Shown here in pieces: positions 34,636 to 43,466 of a stretch of DNA of 64,000 nt (its first letter is position 1; every line of letters starts with the position of its first letter). The translations under genes and the position numbers were made by a program. The DNA is from Nitrincola salilacus (GTDB lineage: Bacteria; Pseudomonadota; Gammaproteobacteria; Pseudomonadales; Balneatricaceae), in contig NZ_CP176580.1 in NCBI RefSeq assembly GCF_046271865.1, positions 1,550,001 through 1,614,000 on the forward strand. Reading direction: 5' to 3'. Below the pieces are notes generated by a model, which saw nothing but the letters and a program-made list of their open reading frames with translations, made no database searches and was not told the DNA's origin.

Positions 34636-35841
34636 ATGCAACAAGGCAATAATACTGCTGTGGAACAAGCGAGTGAGCAGCCCTCGATCAAGGCCCATCT
34701 CGCAGGTCATCTGCGCGACTACGGCATGCTCGCGGCGCTGGTGGTCATCATGGTGCTGTTTCAGGTATTGACCGAAGGCACGTTGATGCGTCCGGTCAAC
34801 CTGACCAACCTGTTACTGCAGAACAGTTATATCATCATCATGGCGATTGGCATGCTGCTGGTTATCGTGGCTGGCCATATCGACCTGTCGGTGGGATCGG
34901 TGCTGGGCTTCATCGGTGCTCTGGCGGCAGTGATGATGGTGGAGTGGCAACTGTCAATGGCAGTCGTGGTGCCGGTCTGTCTGCTTTGCGGCTTGCTGAT
35001 CGGTGCGATCCAGGGTTACTGGGTGGCCTACTGGAAGATCCCCTCGTTCATCGTCACCCTGGCGGGCATGTTGGTGTTCCGCGGCCTCACCCTGGCGCTG
35101 CTGGCAGGCCAGTCAGTGGGTCCGTTTCCGAAGCATTTCCAGCTTCTGAGCACCGGTTTTATTCCGGATATCTTCGGTATCGATCGTCCTAATGTGACAG
35201 CGATTGCGCTCGGTGTATTCGCGGCGGCAGCCATCGTGATTCTGGCGGCCCGAGGTCGCGCTCGTGCGCTGCAGTATGGCATCGAAAATGAGCCCTTTGT
35301 ATTCTTCATCTGTCGCAACCTGCTCATTGCCGGTTCGATTGTTTACATGTCCTGGCTGCTCTCCACCTATCGTGGCCTGCCCAATGTGTTGATCATCATG
35401 GCAGTTCTGATCGCTGCCTACACCTTCTTGACCAACAGGACCACCATCGGTCGCCGCATCTATGCCTTGGGCGGCAACGTAAAGGCCGCCAAATTGTCCG
35501 GTATCAACACCGAGCGCCTGACCTTCCTCACCTTTGCCAACATGGGCATGTTGGCGGCGTTGGCGGGGTTGATTTTTGCCGCCCGTCTAAACACGGCGAC
35601 GCCGAAAGCGGGGTTCGCATTCGAACTGGATGTTATCGCCGCGGTGTTTATCGGCGGTGCCTCCATGTCCGGTGGGGTTGGCAAGATAATCGGTGCCGTG
35701 GTCGGCGCGTTGATTATGGGGGTGATGAACAACGGCATGTCGATCCTGGGGATCGGTATCGATTGGCAACAGGTAATCAAGGGCCTGGTGCTGCTCGCCG
35801 CGGTGATATTTGATGTCTACAACAAGACCAAACAGCGCTAA
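34636..35841 (+). CDS. gguB: Multiple monosaccharide ABC transporter permease, GguB-like
   Basis: 401 residues from ATG 34636, set by GGAGAG; a GTG at 34621 is possible but poorer. About ten to twelve helices with VAGHIDLSVGSVLGFIGALA and FELDVIAAVFIGGASMSGG. It is longer than YtfT/YjfF and can act as a homodimer, which fits the single permease gene in this importer. Confidence 0.92.
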   Translation: MQQGNNTAVEQASEQPSIKAHLAGHLRDYGMLAALVVIMVLFQVLTEGTLMRPVNLTNLLLQNSYIIIMAIGMLLVIVAGHIDLSVGSVLGFIGALAAVMMVEWQLSMAVVVPVCLLCGLLIGAIQGYWVAYWKIPSFIVTLAGMLVFRGLTLALLAGQSVGPFPKHFQLLSTGFIPDIFGIDRPNVTAIALGVFAAAAIVILAARGRARALQYGIENEPFVFFICRNLLIAGSIVYMSWLLSTYRGLPNVLIIMAVLIAAYTFLTNRTTIGRRIYALGGNVKAAKLSGINTERLTFLTFANMGMLAALAGLIFAARLNTATPKAGFAFELDVIAAVFIGGASMSGGVGKIIGAVVGALIMGVMNNGMSILGIGIDWQQVIKGLVLLAAVIFDVYNKTKQR

Positions 35842-35856
35842 CAAGGGGTGGTTGTA

Positions 35857-36828
35857 ATGTATTTGTCTCAATTGAAACGGGGCGGCGTCATCTGGCGCGA
35901 GGCAGAGATCGCGTACAGGGTCAACGATGCCGAGAGCAGTTATGCGTTGGCACAGGAGGCGATCACTGCCGGGCTTGATATGCGTTCGGTGATCAAGCGC
36001 CACGGGCTGGGTGAAATGGTCGACCTGAGGGCGCTGGCCGCCGACGGTCGCCTGGACTGCCCAGTGCGTCATCCGGATCCCGCACATATGTTTCTGACCG
36101 GCACGGGACTGACTCACCTTGGTTCGGCTTCCGCTCGGGATGCAATGCACACCTCAGAAAACAGTGAGGGGCTGACCGATTCGATGAAAATGTTCCGCAT
36201 GGGGGTAGAAGGCGGCAAGCCCGGCCCCGGCGAAACCGGAGTACAGCCGGAGTGGTTCTATAAGGGCACCGGGGCGGTGGCGGTGGCGCCGGGCGATGCC
36301 CTGGTTTCGCCGGACTTCGCTCTGGACGGCAGCGAGGAGCCGGAGATTGCCGGTCTCTACCTGATCGGTCCGGACGGTACACCCTTCCGGCTCGGTTTTG
36401 CCTTGGCCAACGAGTTTTCCGATCACGTGACTGAACGGATCAATTACCTGTATCTGGCTCACTCAAAACTGCGTCCGGCTGCGTTCGGTCCGGAGATCCT
36501 GGTGGGTGAGTTGCCGCAGGATATTCGCGGCCGTTCGCGGATTCTGCGTAACAACGAGGTGATCTGGGAAAAGCCTTTCCTATCCGGCGAGGAGAACATG
36601 TCCCACACCATCTCGAATCTGGAGTATCACCACTTCAAGTACGGGCTGTTCCGCGAACCCGGTGATCTGCACGTGCATATGTTCGGCACGGCGACGCTCT
36701 CGTTTGCTGACGATGTCCGAGTGGAGCAGGGCGACACTCTGGAGATCGAAGCACCGCAAATGGGGCTACCCCTGCGTAACCCGGTAAGCCGGGCCGAATT
36801 ACACATCCCGGAGGTACAACCGTTATGA
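35857..36828 (+). CDS. gguC: GguC-family protein (fumarylacetoacetate hydrolase-like fold)
   Basis: 323 residues from ATG 35857, eight bases after AAGGGG. FAH-type motifs include EWFYKGTGAVAVAPG, EEPEIAGLYLIGPDG and GDLHVHMFGTATLSF. GguC is conserved beside gguAB in rhizobia; orthologous AraD1 proteins have been proposed as the 2-keto-3-deoxy-L-arabonate dehydratase. That step is needed here between the aldonate dehydratase and the semialdehyde dehydrogenase, and no DHDPS-type enzyme is present to do it. The role is thus supported by pathway logic, not by sequence alone. It overlaps the SDR gene by four bases. Confidence 0.85.
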   Translation: MYLSQLKRGGVIWREAEIAYRVNDAESSYALAQEAITAGLDMRSVIKRHGLGEMVDLRALAADGRLDCPVRHPDPAHMFLTGTGLTHLGSASARDAMHTSENSEGLTDSMKMFRMGVEGGKPGPGETGVQPEWFYKGTGAVAVAPGDALVSPDFALDGSEEPEIAGLYLIGPDGTPFRLGFALANEFSDHVTERINYLYLAHSKLRPAAFGPEILVGELPQDIRGRSRILRNNEVIWEKPFLSGEENMSHTISNLEYHHFKYGLFREPGDLHVHMFGTATLSFADDVRVEQGDTLEIEAPQMGLPLRNPVSRAELHIPEVQPL

Positions 36829-37604
36829 CAGTCAGAGGAGCCGATCTTCCGGCTATCTATCCAGATCTGAAGGGGCGCCAGGTGCTGATTTCCGGCGGTG
36901 CCACCGGCATCGGTCAGTCGCTGGTGGAAGCCTTTGCCCGTCAGGGAAGCCGCACCGCTTTCGTTGATATCGACACCGGGGCCGGACAGGCGCTGGAGGA
37001 AAAACTCGTAGAGGAAGGACTTCAAGTACTTTTCAGACCCTGCGATATCACTGATGTGCGGGGCTATCAGAGCACCATACACGAAATTGCCGACCATTTC
37101 GGGCCGATTAGCGTCCTGGTCAATAATGCAGCCAATGATGTGCGTCACGCATTGGATGAGATCAGCTACGAGCGCTTCGATGAGCTGATTGCCGTGAACC
37201 TCAAACATCAGATGTTCGCGGCTCAGGCGGTTGTGCCGATGATGCGCCAGGTCAGTCGGGGCTCGATCATCAATTTCGGCTCGATGGGCTGGATGATGGC
37301 CGCGCCCGGCTACCCGGTTTATGCCGCCAGCAAGGCGGCTGTCCATGGTATGACCCGCGCCCTGGCACGTGACCTCGGAGGCGAAGGTATCCGCGTCAAT
37401 ACCTTGGTGCCGGGCTGGGTGATGACCGAGAAACAGTTGAAACTCTGGGTTGATGACAAGGCCAGAGAGTTGATCGAGCGCAGCCAGTGCTTGCAGGGGC
37501 CGCTGCTGCCGGAGCATATCGCCCAGATGGCACTGTTTCTGGCATCCGATGCCTCGGCCATGTGTTCGGCGCAGAATTTCATTGTCGATGGAGGCTGGGT
37601 ATGA
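36825..37604 (+). CDS. SDR-family sugar 1-dehydrogenase (probable)
   Basis: 259 residues. NAD(P) motif SGGATGIGQS (about 25), NNAAN, the catalytic Ser in INFGSMGWM, and YAASKAA giving Tyr and Lys. An Asp after beta-2 (FVDIDTG) suggests preference for NAD. In this setting it should oxidise L-arabinose or D-galactose at C1 to the lactone, the entry step for the lactonase and dehydratase. Exact substrate is inferred. It overlaps its neighbours on both sides by ATGA. Confidence 0.85.
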   Translation: MTVRGADLPAIYPDLKGRQVLISGGATGIGQSLVEAFARQGSRTAFVDIDTGAGQALEEKLVEEGLQVLFRPCDITDVRGYQSTIHEIADHFGPISVLVNNAANDVRHALDEISYERFDELIAVNLKHQMFAAQAVVPMMRQVSRGSIINFGSMGWMMAAPGYPVYAASKAAVHGMTRALARDLGGEGIRVNTLVPGWVMTEKQLKLWVDDKARELIERSQCLQGPLLPEHIAQMALFLASDASAMCSAQNFIVDGGWV

Positions 37605-39346
37605 GCGAGTTCACCCCCGCGAAGTGGCCGCGCAAGCTGCGGTCGACCGAATGGTTCGGCGGCACCAGCCGCGATCACATCTATCATCGCAGTTGGATGA
37701 AGAACCAGGGACTACCGGCGGATCTGTTTGATGGCAGGCCGGTGATCGGCATCTGTAACACCTGGTCGCAATTGACCCCCTGCAACGCCCATCTGCGTGA
37801 TCTGGCAGAGCGGGTGGCCCATGGTATCTACGAAGCCGGTGGCTTGCCGCTGGAGTTCCCTGTGTTTTCCACCGGCGAGAGCTCGCTGCGCCCGAGTGCG
37901 ATGATGTACCGCAATATGGCGGCGATGGATCTGGAGGAGGCGCTACGCGCCAATCCGCTGGATGGCGTGGTGCTGCTGGCCGGTTGCGACAAGACTACGC
38001 CGGCACTGCTGATGGGCGCCTGCAGTACCGATATTCCTGCCATTATGGTGTCGGGCGGACCGATGCTCAACGGTTGGTTCCGTGGCGAGCGGGTTGGTTC
38101 CGGGACTGCACTCTGGCAGATGTCGGAGGATATCAAGGCGGGCAAGATGAGTACCGAGGACTTCCTTGAAGCGGAGCAGGCGATGTCGCGCTCAGCCGGC
38201 AGCTGTAACACCATGGGCACCGCCAGCACTATGGCCAGCATGGCTGAAGCGCTGGGGATGGCGCTGTCCGGCAACGCAGCCATACCGGCGGTGGATAGCC
38301 GTCGTCGCGTGATGGCGCATCTATCCGGCCGTCGTATCGTGCAGATGGTCAAGGACGATCTCAAACCCTCCGATATATTGACCCGCAAGGCGTTCGAAAA
38401 CGCGATCCGCGTCAATGGTGCAATCGGTGGCTCCACCAATGCCGTGATCCATCTGCTGGCGATTGCTGGACGTGTCGGTATTGATCTGACTCTGGACGAC
38501 TGGGACCGTCTTGGCCGAGATATCCCCACTATTGTCAATCTGATGCCGTCGGGCAAATATCTGATGGAAGAGTTCTTCTATGCCGGTGGACTACCGGTGG
38601 TGATCCGGATGCTTGGTGAGGGCGACAGGCTGCACCGGGAGGCGCTTACCGTTTCCGGTGGTGCGATCTGGGAGGAGGTGAAAGATGTACACAACTGGAA
38701 CGAGGATGTGATTCGCCCGGTAGACAAGGCGCTGACCTCCAGCGGTGGCATCGTGGTGCTCAAGGGCAATCTGGCGCCGGGTGGTGCGGTGCTCAAACCG
38801 TCGGCCGCGACTTCAGGGCTGTTGCAGCATCGTGGCCGTGCCGTGGTTTTTGAGGATATCGACGACTACAAGGCGCGGATCAACGACGAAAACCTGGATG
38901 TTGATGAGAGCTGTATTCTGGTGATGAAAAACTGCGGGCCCAAGGGTTATCCCGGCATGGCCGAAGTGGGCAACATGGGACTACCGCCGAAGGTGCTGCG
39001 CAAGGGAATCACCGACATGGTGCGTATCTCCGATGCCCGCATGTCCGGCACGGCCTATGGCACTGTAGTGTTGCACACCACTCCGGAGGCGGCGGCGGGT
39101 GGGCCGTTGGCGGTGGTGCGCAACGGCGACATGATCGAACTTGATGTGGCCAACCGCCGCCTGCACCTGGATATCTCTGACGAAGCGCTGGCCGCTCGAA
39201 TGGCGGACTGGCAGTCGTCGGTGAAAGCGCCGGAAAGCGGTTATGCCCGGTTGTTCTACGAGCACGTGCAGGGTGCCGATACTGGCGCCGATTTTGATTT
39301 TTTGCGCGGTTGTCGAGGCGCGGCGGTGCCGAGAGACAGTCATTGA
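37601..39346 (+). CDS. IlvD/Edd-family aldonate dehydratase (L-arabonate type)
   Basis: 581 residues from ATG 37601, overlapping the SDR stop; the upstream open frame is spurious. The [2Fe-2S] cysteines are in ICNTWSQLTPCN, LLAGCDKTTPAL and SAGSCNTMGTAST, as in L-arabonate and D-xylonate dehydratases. It would remove water from L-arabonate to give 2-keto-3-deoxy-arabonate. Because no enolase-type galactonate dehydratase is present while DgoK and DgoA are, it may also act on D-galactonate. That dual use is inference. Confidence 0.9.
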   Translation: MSEFTPAKWPRKLRSTEWFGGTSRDHIYHRSWMKNQGLPADLFDGRPVIGICNTWSQLTPCNAHLRDLAERVAHGIYEAGGLPLEFPVFSTGESSLRPSAMMYRNMAAMDLEEALRANPLDGVVLLAGCDKTTPALLMGACSTDIPAIMVSGGPMLNGWFRGERVGSGTALWQMSEDIKAGKMSTEDFLEAEQAMSRSAGSCNTMGTASTMASMAEALGMALSGNAAIPAVDSRRRVMAHLSGRRIVQMVKDDLKPSDILTRKAFENAIRVNGAIGGSTNAVIHLLAIAGRVGIDLTLDDWDRLGRDIPTIVNLMPSGKYLMEEFFYAGGLPVVIRMLGEGDRLHREALTVSGGAIWEEVKDVHNWNEDVIRPVDKALTSSGGIVVLKGNLAPGGAVLKPSAATSGLLQHRGRAVVFEDIDDYKARINDENLDVDESCILVMKNCGPKGYPGMAEVGNMGLPPKVLRKGITDMVRISDARMSGTAYGTVVLHTTPEAAAGGPLAVVRNGDMIELDVANRRLHLDISDEALAARMADWQSSVKAPESGYARLFYEHVQGADTGADFDFLRGCRGAAVPRDSH

Positions 39347-39380
39347 GTCATTTCACATTTTCAAATTTGGGAGTTTTACA

Positions 39381-40895
39381 ATGCTGACAGGCAAACACTT
39401 GATAGCCGGTCACTGGGTGGGCGGCGACCGCACTTTCCATTCGTCACCATCAAAGGGATCGGCGCACGAGTTCTCAGTGGGGACACCGGCTGAGGTTGAA
39501 CAGGCTGCTCAGGCCGCTGAGGCAGCCTTTGCCTCCTTCGGTTACTCTAGTCGTGAAGAGCGTGCTGTTTTCCTTGATCTCATCGCCGACGAGATTTATG
39601 CCCGAGGTGACGCCATCATCGAGATAGGTTGTCAGGAGACCGGTCTGCCCGAAGCACGCCTGATCGGTGAACTCGGGCGAACGGTGGGTCAGTTGCGCCT
39701 GTTTGCCCAATATATCGCAGAAGGTGATTATCTGGATCGTCGACATGATCGAGCGTTGCCGGAACGCAGCCCGCTGCCACGTCCCGACATGCGTTTGATG
39801 CAGCGTCCAGTGGGGCCTGTGGCGGTATTTGGCGCCTCCAATTTTCCATTGGCATTCTCCGTGGCGGGAGGCGACACCGCTTCTGCGTTAGCGGCTGGCT
39901 GCCCGGTGATCGTCAAGGGGCATTCGGCACATCCTGGTACAGGTGAACTCGTCGCCAAGGCGATCGACGCGGCGCGTCAGGTGCTCAATCTGCACCCAGG
40001 AGTATTTTCCTTCATTCAGGGCGGCAACCGTGAAGCGGGTCAGGCGCTGGTGCAGGATCCGCGGGTCAAGGCTGTCGGATTTACCGGTAGCCTCGGTGGT
40101 GGGCGTGCCCTGTTCAACCTCTGTGCTCAGCGCCCGGAACCTATCCCTTTTTTCGGCGAACTCGGTTCTGTTAACCCGATGTTCCTGATGCCGACGGCAG
40201 TTGCTCAGCGGGGTGGTGCAATCGCCGAGGGGTGGGCTGGGTCGCTGACGATGGGGGCGGGACAATTCTGTACCAATCCGGGGCTCGCCATCCTGATTGA
40301 TGGCGACGACGCCGAGCGCTTTATCGAAACGGCTGGCAAGACGCTGGAAGGGATCGGCGCGCAGACCATGCTCACGGATGGCATCGCTGAGGCCTATCGT
40401 GGTGGAGCGGGCAGAATACAGGCGTCCAGCGGTGTGCGTGAGGTACTGGTCACATCGTGCGACAATCGGAATGCGACGCCTTATCTGTTTGTGACCTCGG
40501 GTCGCGAGTGGCTGGAAAATGCAACGCTCGGGGAAGAGGTGTTTGGACCGCTAGGCTTGGTGGTCAAAGTGGCTGATTTCGATGAGATGCTGACGGTGGC
40601 CAGTTCGCTGGAAGGTCAGCTCACCTGCACCCTGCATCTTGATACCGACGATATTGCTCAGTCCCGCCAGTTGATGCCGATCATCGAGCGCAAGGCGGGT
40701 CGGGTGCTGGCCAACGGTTTCCCGACCGGGGTCGAGGTATGCGATTCGATGGTCCACGGGGGGCCCTATCCGGCATCCACCAACTTCGGCGCCACCTCAG
40801 TGGGGACGATGGCGATCCGGCGTTTCCTGCGGCCGGTCTGTTATCAGAATCTGCCGGTGGAGTTGTTGCCCGCCGACCTGCAGTCTCTCGAGTGA
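39381..40895 (+). CDS. Alpha-ketoglutarate-semialdehyde (2,5-dioxovalerate) dehydrogenase
   Basis: 504 residues from ATG 39381; the frame open to 39243 lies in the previous gene. Aldehyde dehydrogenase motifs are FGASNFPLAFSVAGGDTASA, VGFTGSLGGGRALF, Glu in FFGELGSVNP and the catalytic Cys297 in GAGQFCTNPG. The sequence fits the KGSADH group, which oxidises 2-oxoglutarate semialdehyde to 2-oxoglutarate with NAD(P). This is the last step of non-phosphorylated arabinose breakdown. Confidence 0.92.
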   Translation: MLTGKHLIAGHWVGGDRTFHSSPSKGSAHEFSVGTPAEVEQAAQAAEAAFASFGYSSREERAVFLDLIADEIYARGDAIIEIGCQETGLPEARLIGELGRTVGQLRLFAQYIAEGDYLDRRHDRALPERSPLPRPDMRLMQRPVGPVAVFGASNFPLAFSVAGGDTASALAAGCPVIVKGHSAHPGTGELVAKAIDAARQVLNLHPGVFSFIQGGNREAGQALVQDPRVKAVGFTGSLGGGRALFNLCAQRPEPIPFFGELGSVNPMFLMPTAVAQRGGAIAEGWAGSLTMGAGQFCTNPGLAILIDGDDAERFIETAGKTLEGIGAQTMLTDGIAEAYRGGAGRIQASSGVREVLVTSCDNRNATPYLFVTSGREWLENATLGEEVFGPLGLVVKVADFDEMLTVASSLEGQLTCTLHLDTDDIAQSRQLMPIIERKAGRVLANGFPTGVEVCDSMVHGGPYPASTNFGATSVGTMAIRRFLRPVCYQNLPVELLPADLQSLE

Positions 40896-40902
40896 GGACA
40901 CA

Positions 40903-41844
40903 TTGAACATCGATTGGATCGCGGTGGATTGGGGTAGCACGCATCTTCGTGCCTGGGCTTGTTCTCGCGAAGGGACAGTGTTGCAGCGGGCCGAGTCCGC
41001 CAAGGGGATGACACAGTTGCAGCCGGAACAGTTTGAACCGACGCTGCTGGAACTGGTGGAACCCTGGCTTATGTCCAGGACGACGACGGTTGTCGCCTGT
41101 GGCATGGTCGGGGCGCGCCAGGGCTGGATCGAAGCCCCCTACCGTCCGGTACCCTGCCGACCGCTCCCGGCCCAGCGCCCGATTGAAGCGCCGATGACTG
41201 ACTCGAGAATGCGGGTCTTCATTGTGCCGGGGCTCAGTCAGGCGTCACCGGTCGATGTCATGCGTGGAGAGGAGACCCAACTGGCCGGGGTTCTGGCTGG
41301 ACAGCCCGGCTATCAGGGGGTGGTCTGTCTGCCCGGGACGCATTGCAAATGGGTACAGATGCAGGACGGGCAGGTGACGGGGTTTCAGACCTTTATGACT
41401 GGCGAGCTGTATGCGTTGCTATCGGAGTATTCGGTGTTGCGCCATGGCCTGTCGGGCGATGATAAAATGGGCGAAGCCTGGGATAACCATGCCTTTGTCG
41501 ACGCTTCACGGGAGGCATTCTCTCATGCGGAACAGATGCCGGCCGCGTTGTTCGGCCTGCGTGCGCAAGGCTTACTGAACGGACTGGCACCGGCAACGGC
41601 ACGTGCTCGCCTGTCCGGCTTGCTGATCGGCTCGGAACTTGCGGCTGCTCGATCGCTGTGGCAGGGCCGGAACCTGACCCTGGTAGGTAACATCGGACTG
41701 CCTGCGCTCTACCTTGAAGCGTTGCACGCGCAGGATATCGAGGTTCAGGCGCTGAATTCGCAACGTATCACCCTCGACGGACTGCGGGAGGTGTTCGCCC
41801 TGGTATCCGCCGATCAACCGGAGACAGCTGCCAATGAGTCGTAA
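40903..41844 (+). CDS. dgoK: 2-dehydro-3-deoxygalactonokinase
   Basis: 313 residues with a TTG start at 40903 after GAGGAC. DWGSTHLRAW is the N-terminal phosphate-binding motif of DgoK; CGMVGARQGWIEAPY, LPGTHCKWVQ and the late LLIGSELAAA follow. It phosphorylates 2-dehydro-3-deoxy-D-galactonate with ATP. It overlaps dgoA by 11 bases. Its presence shows that the island also handles galactose by the De Ley-Doudoroff route. Confidence 0.93.
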   Translation: MNIDWIAVDWGSTHLRAWACSREGTVLQRAESAKGMTQLQPEQFEPTLLELVEPWLMSRTTTVVACGMVGARQGWIEAPYRPVPCRPLPAQRPIEAPMTDSRMRVFIVPGLSQASPVDVMRGEETQLAGVLAGQPGYQGVVCLPGTHCKWVQMQDGQVTGFQTFMTGELYALLSEYSVLRHGLSGDDKMGEAWDNHAFVDASREAFSHAEQMPAALFGLRAQGLLNGLAPATARARLSGLLIGSELAAARSLWQGRNLTLVGNIGLPALYLEALHAQDIEVQALNSQRITLDGLREVFALVSADQPETAANES

Positions 41845-42445
41845 TCTGATCGCAATTCTCAGGGGGATCCACCCCGAGGAGGCCGAAGCGGTGACTGCCG
41901 CGCTGATCGATGCGGGTATCACACGGATAGAAGTACCGCTGAACTCCCCCGATCCTCTGCGGAGCATCGGCCTTATGGCGCGTGCGTTTGGAGACGATGC
42001 CGAGATCGGCGCCGGTACCGTGCTGAGTGTCGATGATGTCGGCGCGGTTGCCGATGCAGGCGGCAGGTTCATCGTGGCGCCGAATGTCGATCTGGAGGTG
42101 ATTCGGGCGTGCAAACCTCTGGGACTGGATGCTTACCCAGGTGTACTGACGCCGAGCGAGTGTTTCGCAGCCCTGAAGGCCGGAGCCCGGGCGCTGAAAG
42201 TGTTCCCGTCCTGCATGATGGGGCTGGATGGACTGAAAGCGATCCGCACCGTCCTGCCCGCCGACGCACAGGTGCTGATGGTCGGTGGCGTGGACGACAG
42301 CAACTTTGTCCAGTGGCTGGAGGCCGGGGCCAGCGGTTTCGGCATCGGCACGGCGCTCTACCGGCCAGGCAAGCCAGTGGCGGTGGTGGCCGCGGATGCC
42401 CGGCGGATGGTGGAAACCTTCGATCTGGAGCGGAAAGGACGATGA
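41834..42445 (+). CDS. dgoA: 2-dehydro-3-deoxy-6-phosphogalactonate aldolase
   Basis: 203 residues, class I KDPG-aldolase family. The catalytic Glu lies in ITRIEVPLNSPDPL, IGAGTVLS forms the phosphate loop, and the Schiff-base Lys is in ALKVFPS. It splits KDPGal into pyruvate and glyceraldehyde-3-phosphate. Unlike E. coli DgoA it is a single-domain protein, with no fused dehydratase. The lactonase gene starts in its stop codon. Confidence 0.94.
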   Translation: MSRNLIAILRGIHPEEAEAVTAALIDAGITRIEVPLNSPDPLRSIGLMARAFGDDAEIGAGTVLSVDDVGAVADAGGRFIVAPNVDLEVIRACKPLGLDAYPGVLTPSECFAALKAGARALKVFPSCMMGLDGLKAIRTVLPADAQVLMVGGVDDSNFVQWLEAGASGFGIGTALYRPGKPVAVVAADARRMVETFDLERKGR

Positions 42446-43317
42446 AATATTCAGCCGTCAACACTTACGACAGCCGGGCCTGTACCCTGGGCGAAGGGCT
42501 GCTCTGGCATCCTCAGCGGCAGCAGTTGTTCTGGTTCGATATTCTCGGTAACAGGCTGTTGACCCGAACTGACGAGGCGCAGGCGCAGGTCTTGTGTTTC
42601 GACGAGCATGTTTCCGCGGCAGGCTGGGTCGATCTCAACACTCTGTTGATCGCGAGCGAGAGCGGACTTTACCTCTTTGATCTCGACAACGGCGGTCGCG
42701 AACGGGTCTGTCCGCTCGAGGCCGACAATCCGTTTACCCGTTCCAATGACGGTCGTGCCGATCTCTGGGGTGGTTTCTGGATCGGTACCATGGGGAAGGC
42801 GGCCGAGACCGATGCCGGGGCGATCTACCGCTACTATCGAGGCGAGGTACGCCGGCTACTGGCGCCGCTGACCATTCCCAACGCTATCTGCTTTTCACCG
42901 GATGGCGGCTATGCGTACTTTGCCGACACGGCGAAAGGGACGATCTGGCGCCTGGCTCTGGAACCGGAAAGCGGCTGGCCAAGAGGTGATCCCGAGTTGT
43001 TTATCGATTGCAGGCAGGAGGGAGTGAACCCCGATGGTGCCGTGGTCGACAGCGAGGGGCGGCTCTGGAATGCGCAGTGGGGCGCCTCGCGTATCGCCTG
43101 TTACGATACTGCTGGCCGATTCCTGAGTGCTGTTACCTTTCCCGCATCGCAGATCAGCTGTCCAGCCTTTGGCGGCGCCGATTTCGGTACTCTGTTTGCT
43201 ACGTCGGCGCGGGAGGGACTGTCGGATGAAGTCTTGCACGAACAGCCGGAAGCGGGGTGTACCTTCGTTGTCGACACAGATGCACGAGGGCAGCCGGAAC
43301 CCAAGGTGTTGCTCTGA
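42442..43317 (+). CDS. SMP-30/gluconolactonase family lactonase
   Basis: 291 residues from ATG 42442 (ATGA overlap with dgoA). The six-bladed propeller metal site is visible: LGEGLLWHP holds the first Glu, TIPNAICFSPDGG an Asn, and GVNPDGAVVDSEGRLW an Asp. It should open the arabinono- or galactonolactone made by the SDR. Last rightward gene of the sugar operon. Confidence 0.92.
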   Translation: MKYSAVNTYDSRACTLGEGLLWHPQRQQLFWFDILGNRLLTRTDEAQAQVLCFDEHVSAAGWVDLNTLLIASESGLYLFDLDNGGRERVCPLEADNPFTRSNDGRADLWGGFWIGTMGKAAETDAGAIYRYYRGEVRRLLAPLTIPNAICFSPDGGYAYFADTAKGTIWRLALEPESGWPRGDPELFIDCRQEGVNPDGAVVDSEGRLWNAQWGASRIACYDTAGRFLSAVTFPASQISCPAFGGADFGTLFATSAREGLSDEVLHEQPEAGCTFVVDTDARGQPEPKVLL

Positions 43318-43428
43318 CTTTCTTGTAACAGATTACTTAAAACCGTCTGTAGCAGAGTGTTGAAAAAACGTCTGGATTGATGACACTGGTCTTCAAGTAT
43401 CGTGTTCTGGATACTCTGGAGCGAGATG

Positions 43429-43466
43429 CCCAATCGACCCTAATCCCCCCCAATCACCCCTAATCA
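43429..43466. repeat. 19-bp tandem pair at the galM stop codon
   Basis: Two near-identical 19-base units, of the form CCCAATC-N2-CCCTAATC, lie head to tail at 43429-43447 and 43448-43466. The galM stop (43460-43462) lies inside the second; on the coding strand the array begins at the stop and supplies TAG and TGA triplets in more than one frame. Confidence 0.6.

Noticed and set aside
33757..34710. 317-codon open frame antisense to gguA and the gguB start
   Set aside because: Covered by two strongly supported genes, and its translation shows no domain or signal.
36627..37517. 296-codon open frame antisense to gguC and the SDR gene
   Set aside because: Overlaps two supported enzymes in full; no ribosome site, no motif.
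37487..37600. Upstream extension of the aldonate dehydratase
   Set aside because: It runs through the SDR gene; the ATGA overlap at 37601 gives a family-typical start.
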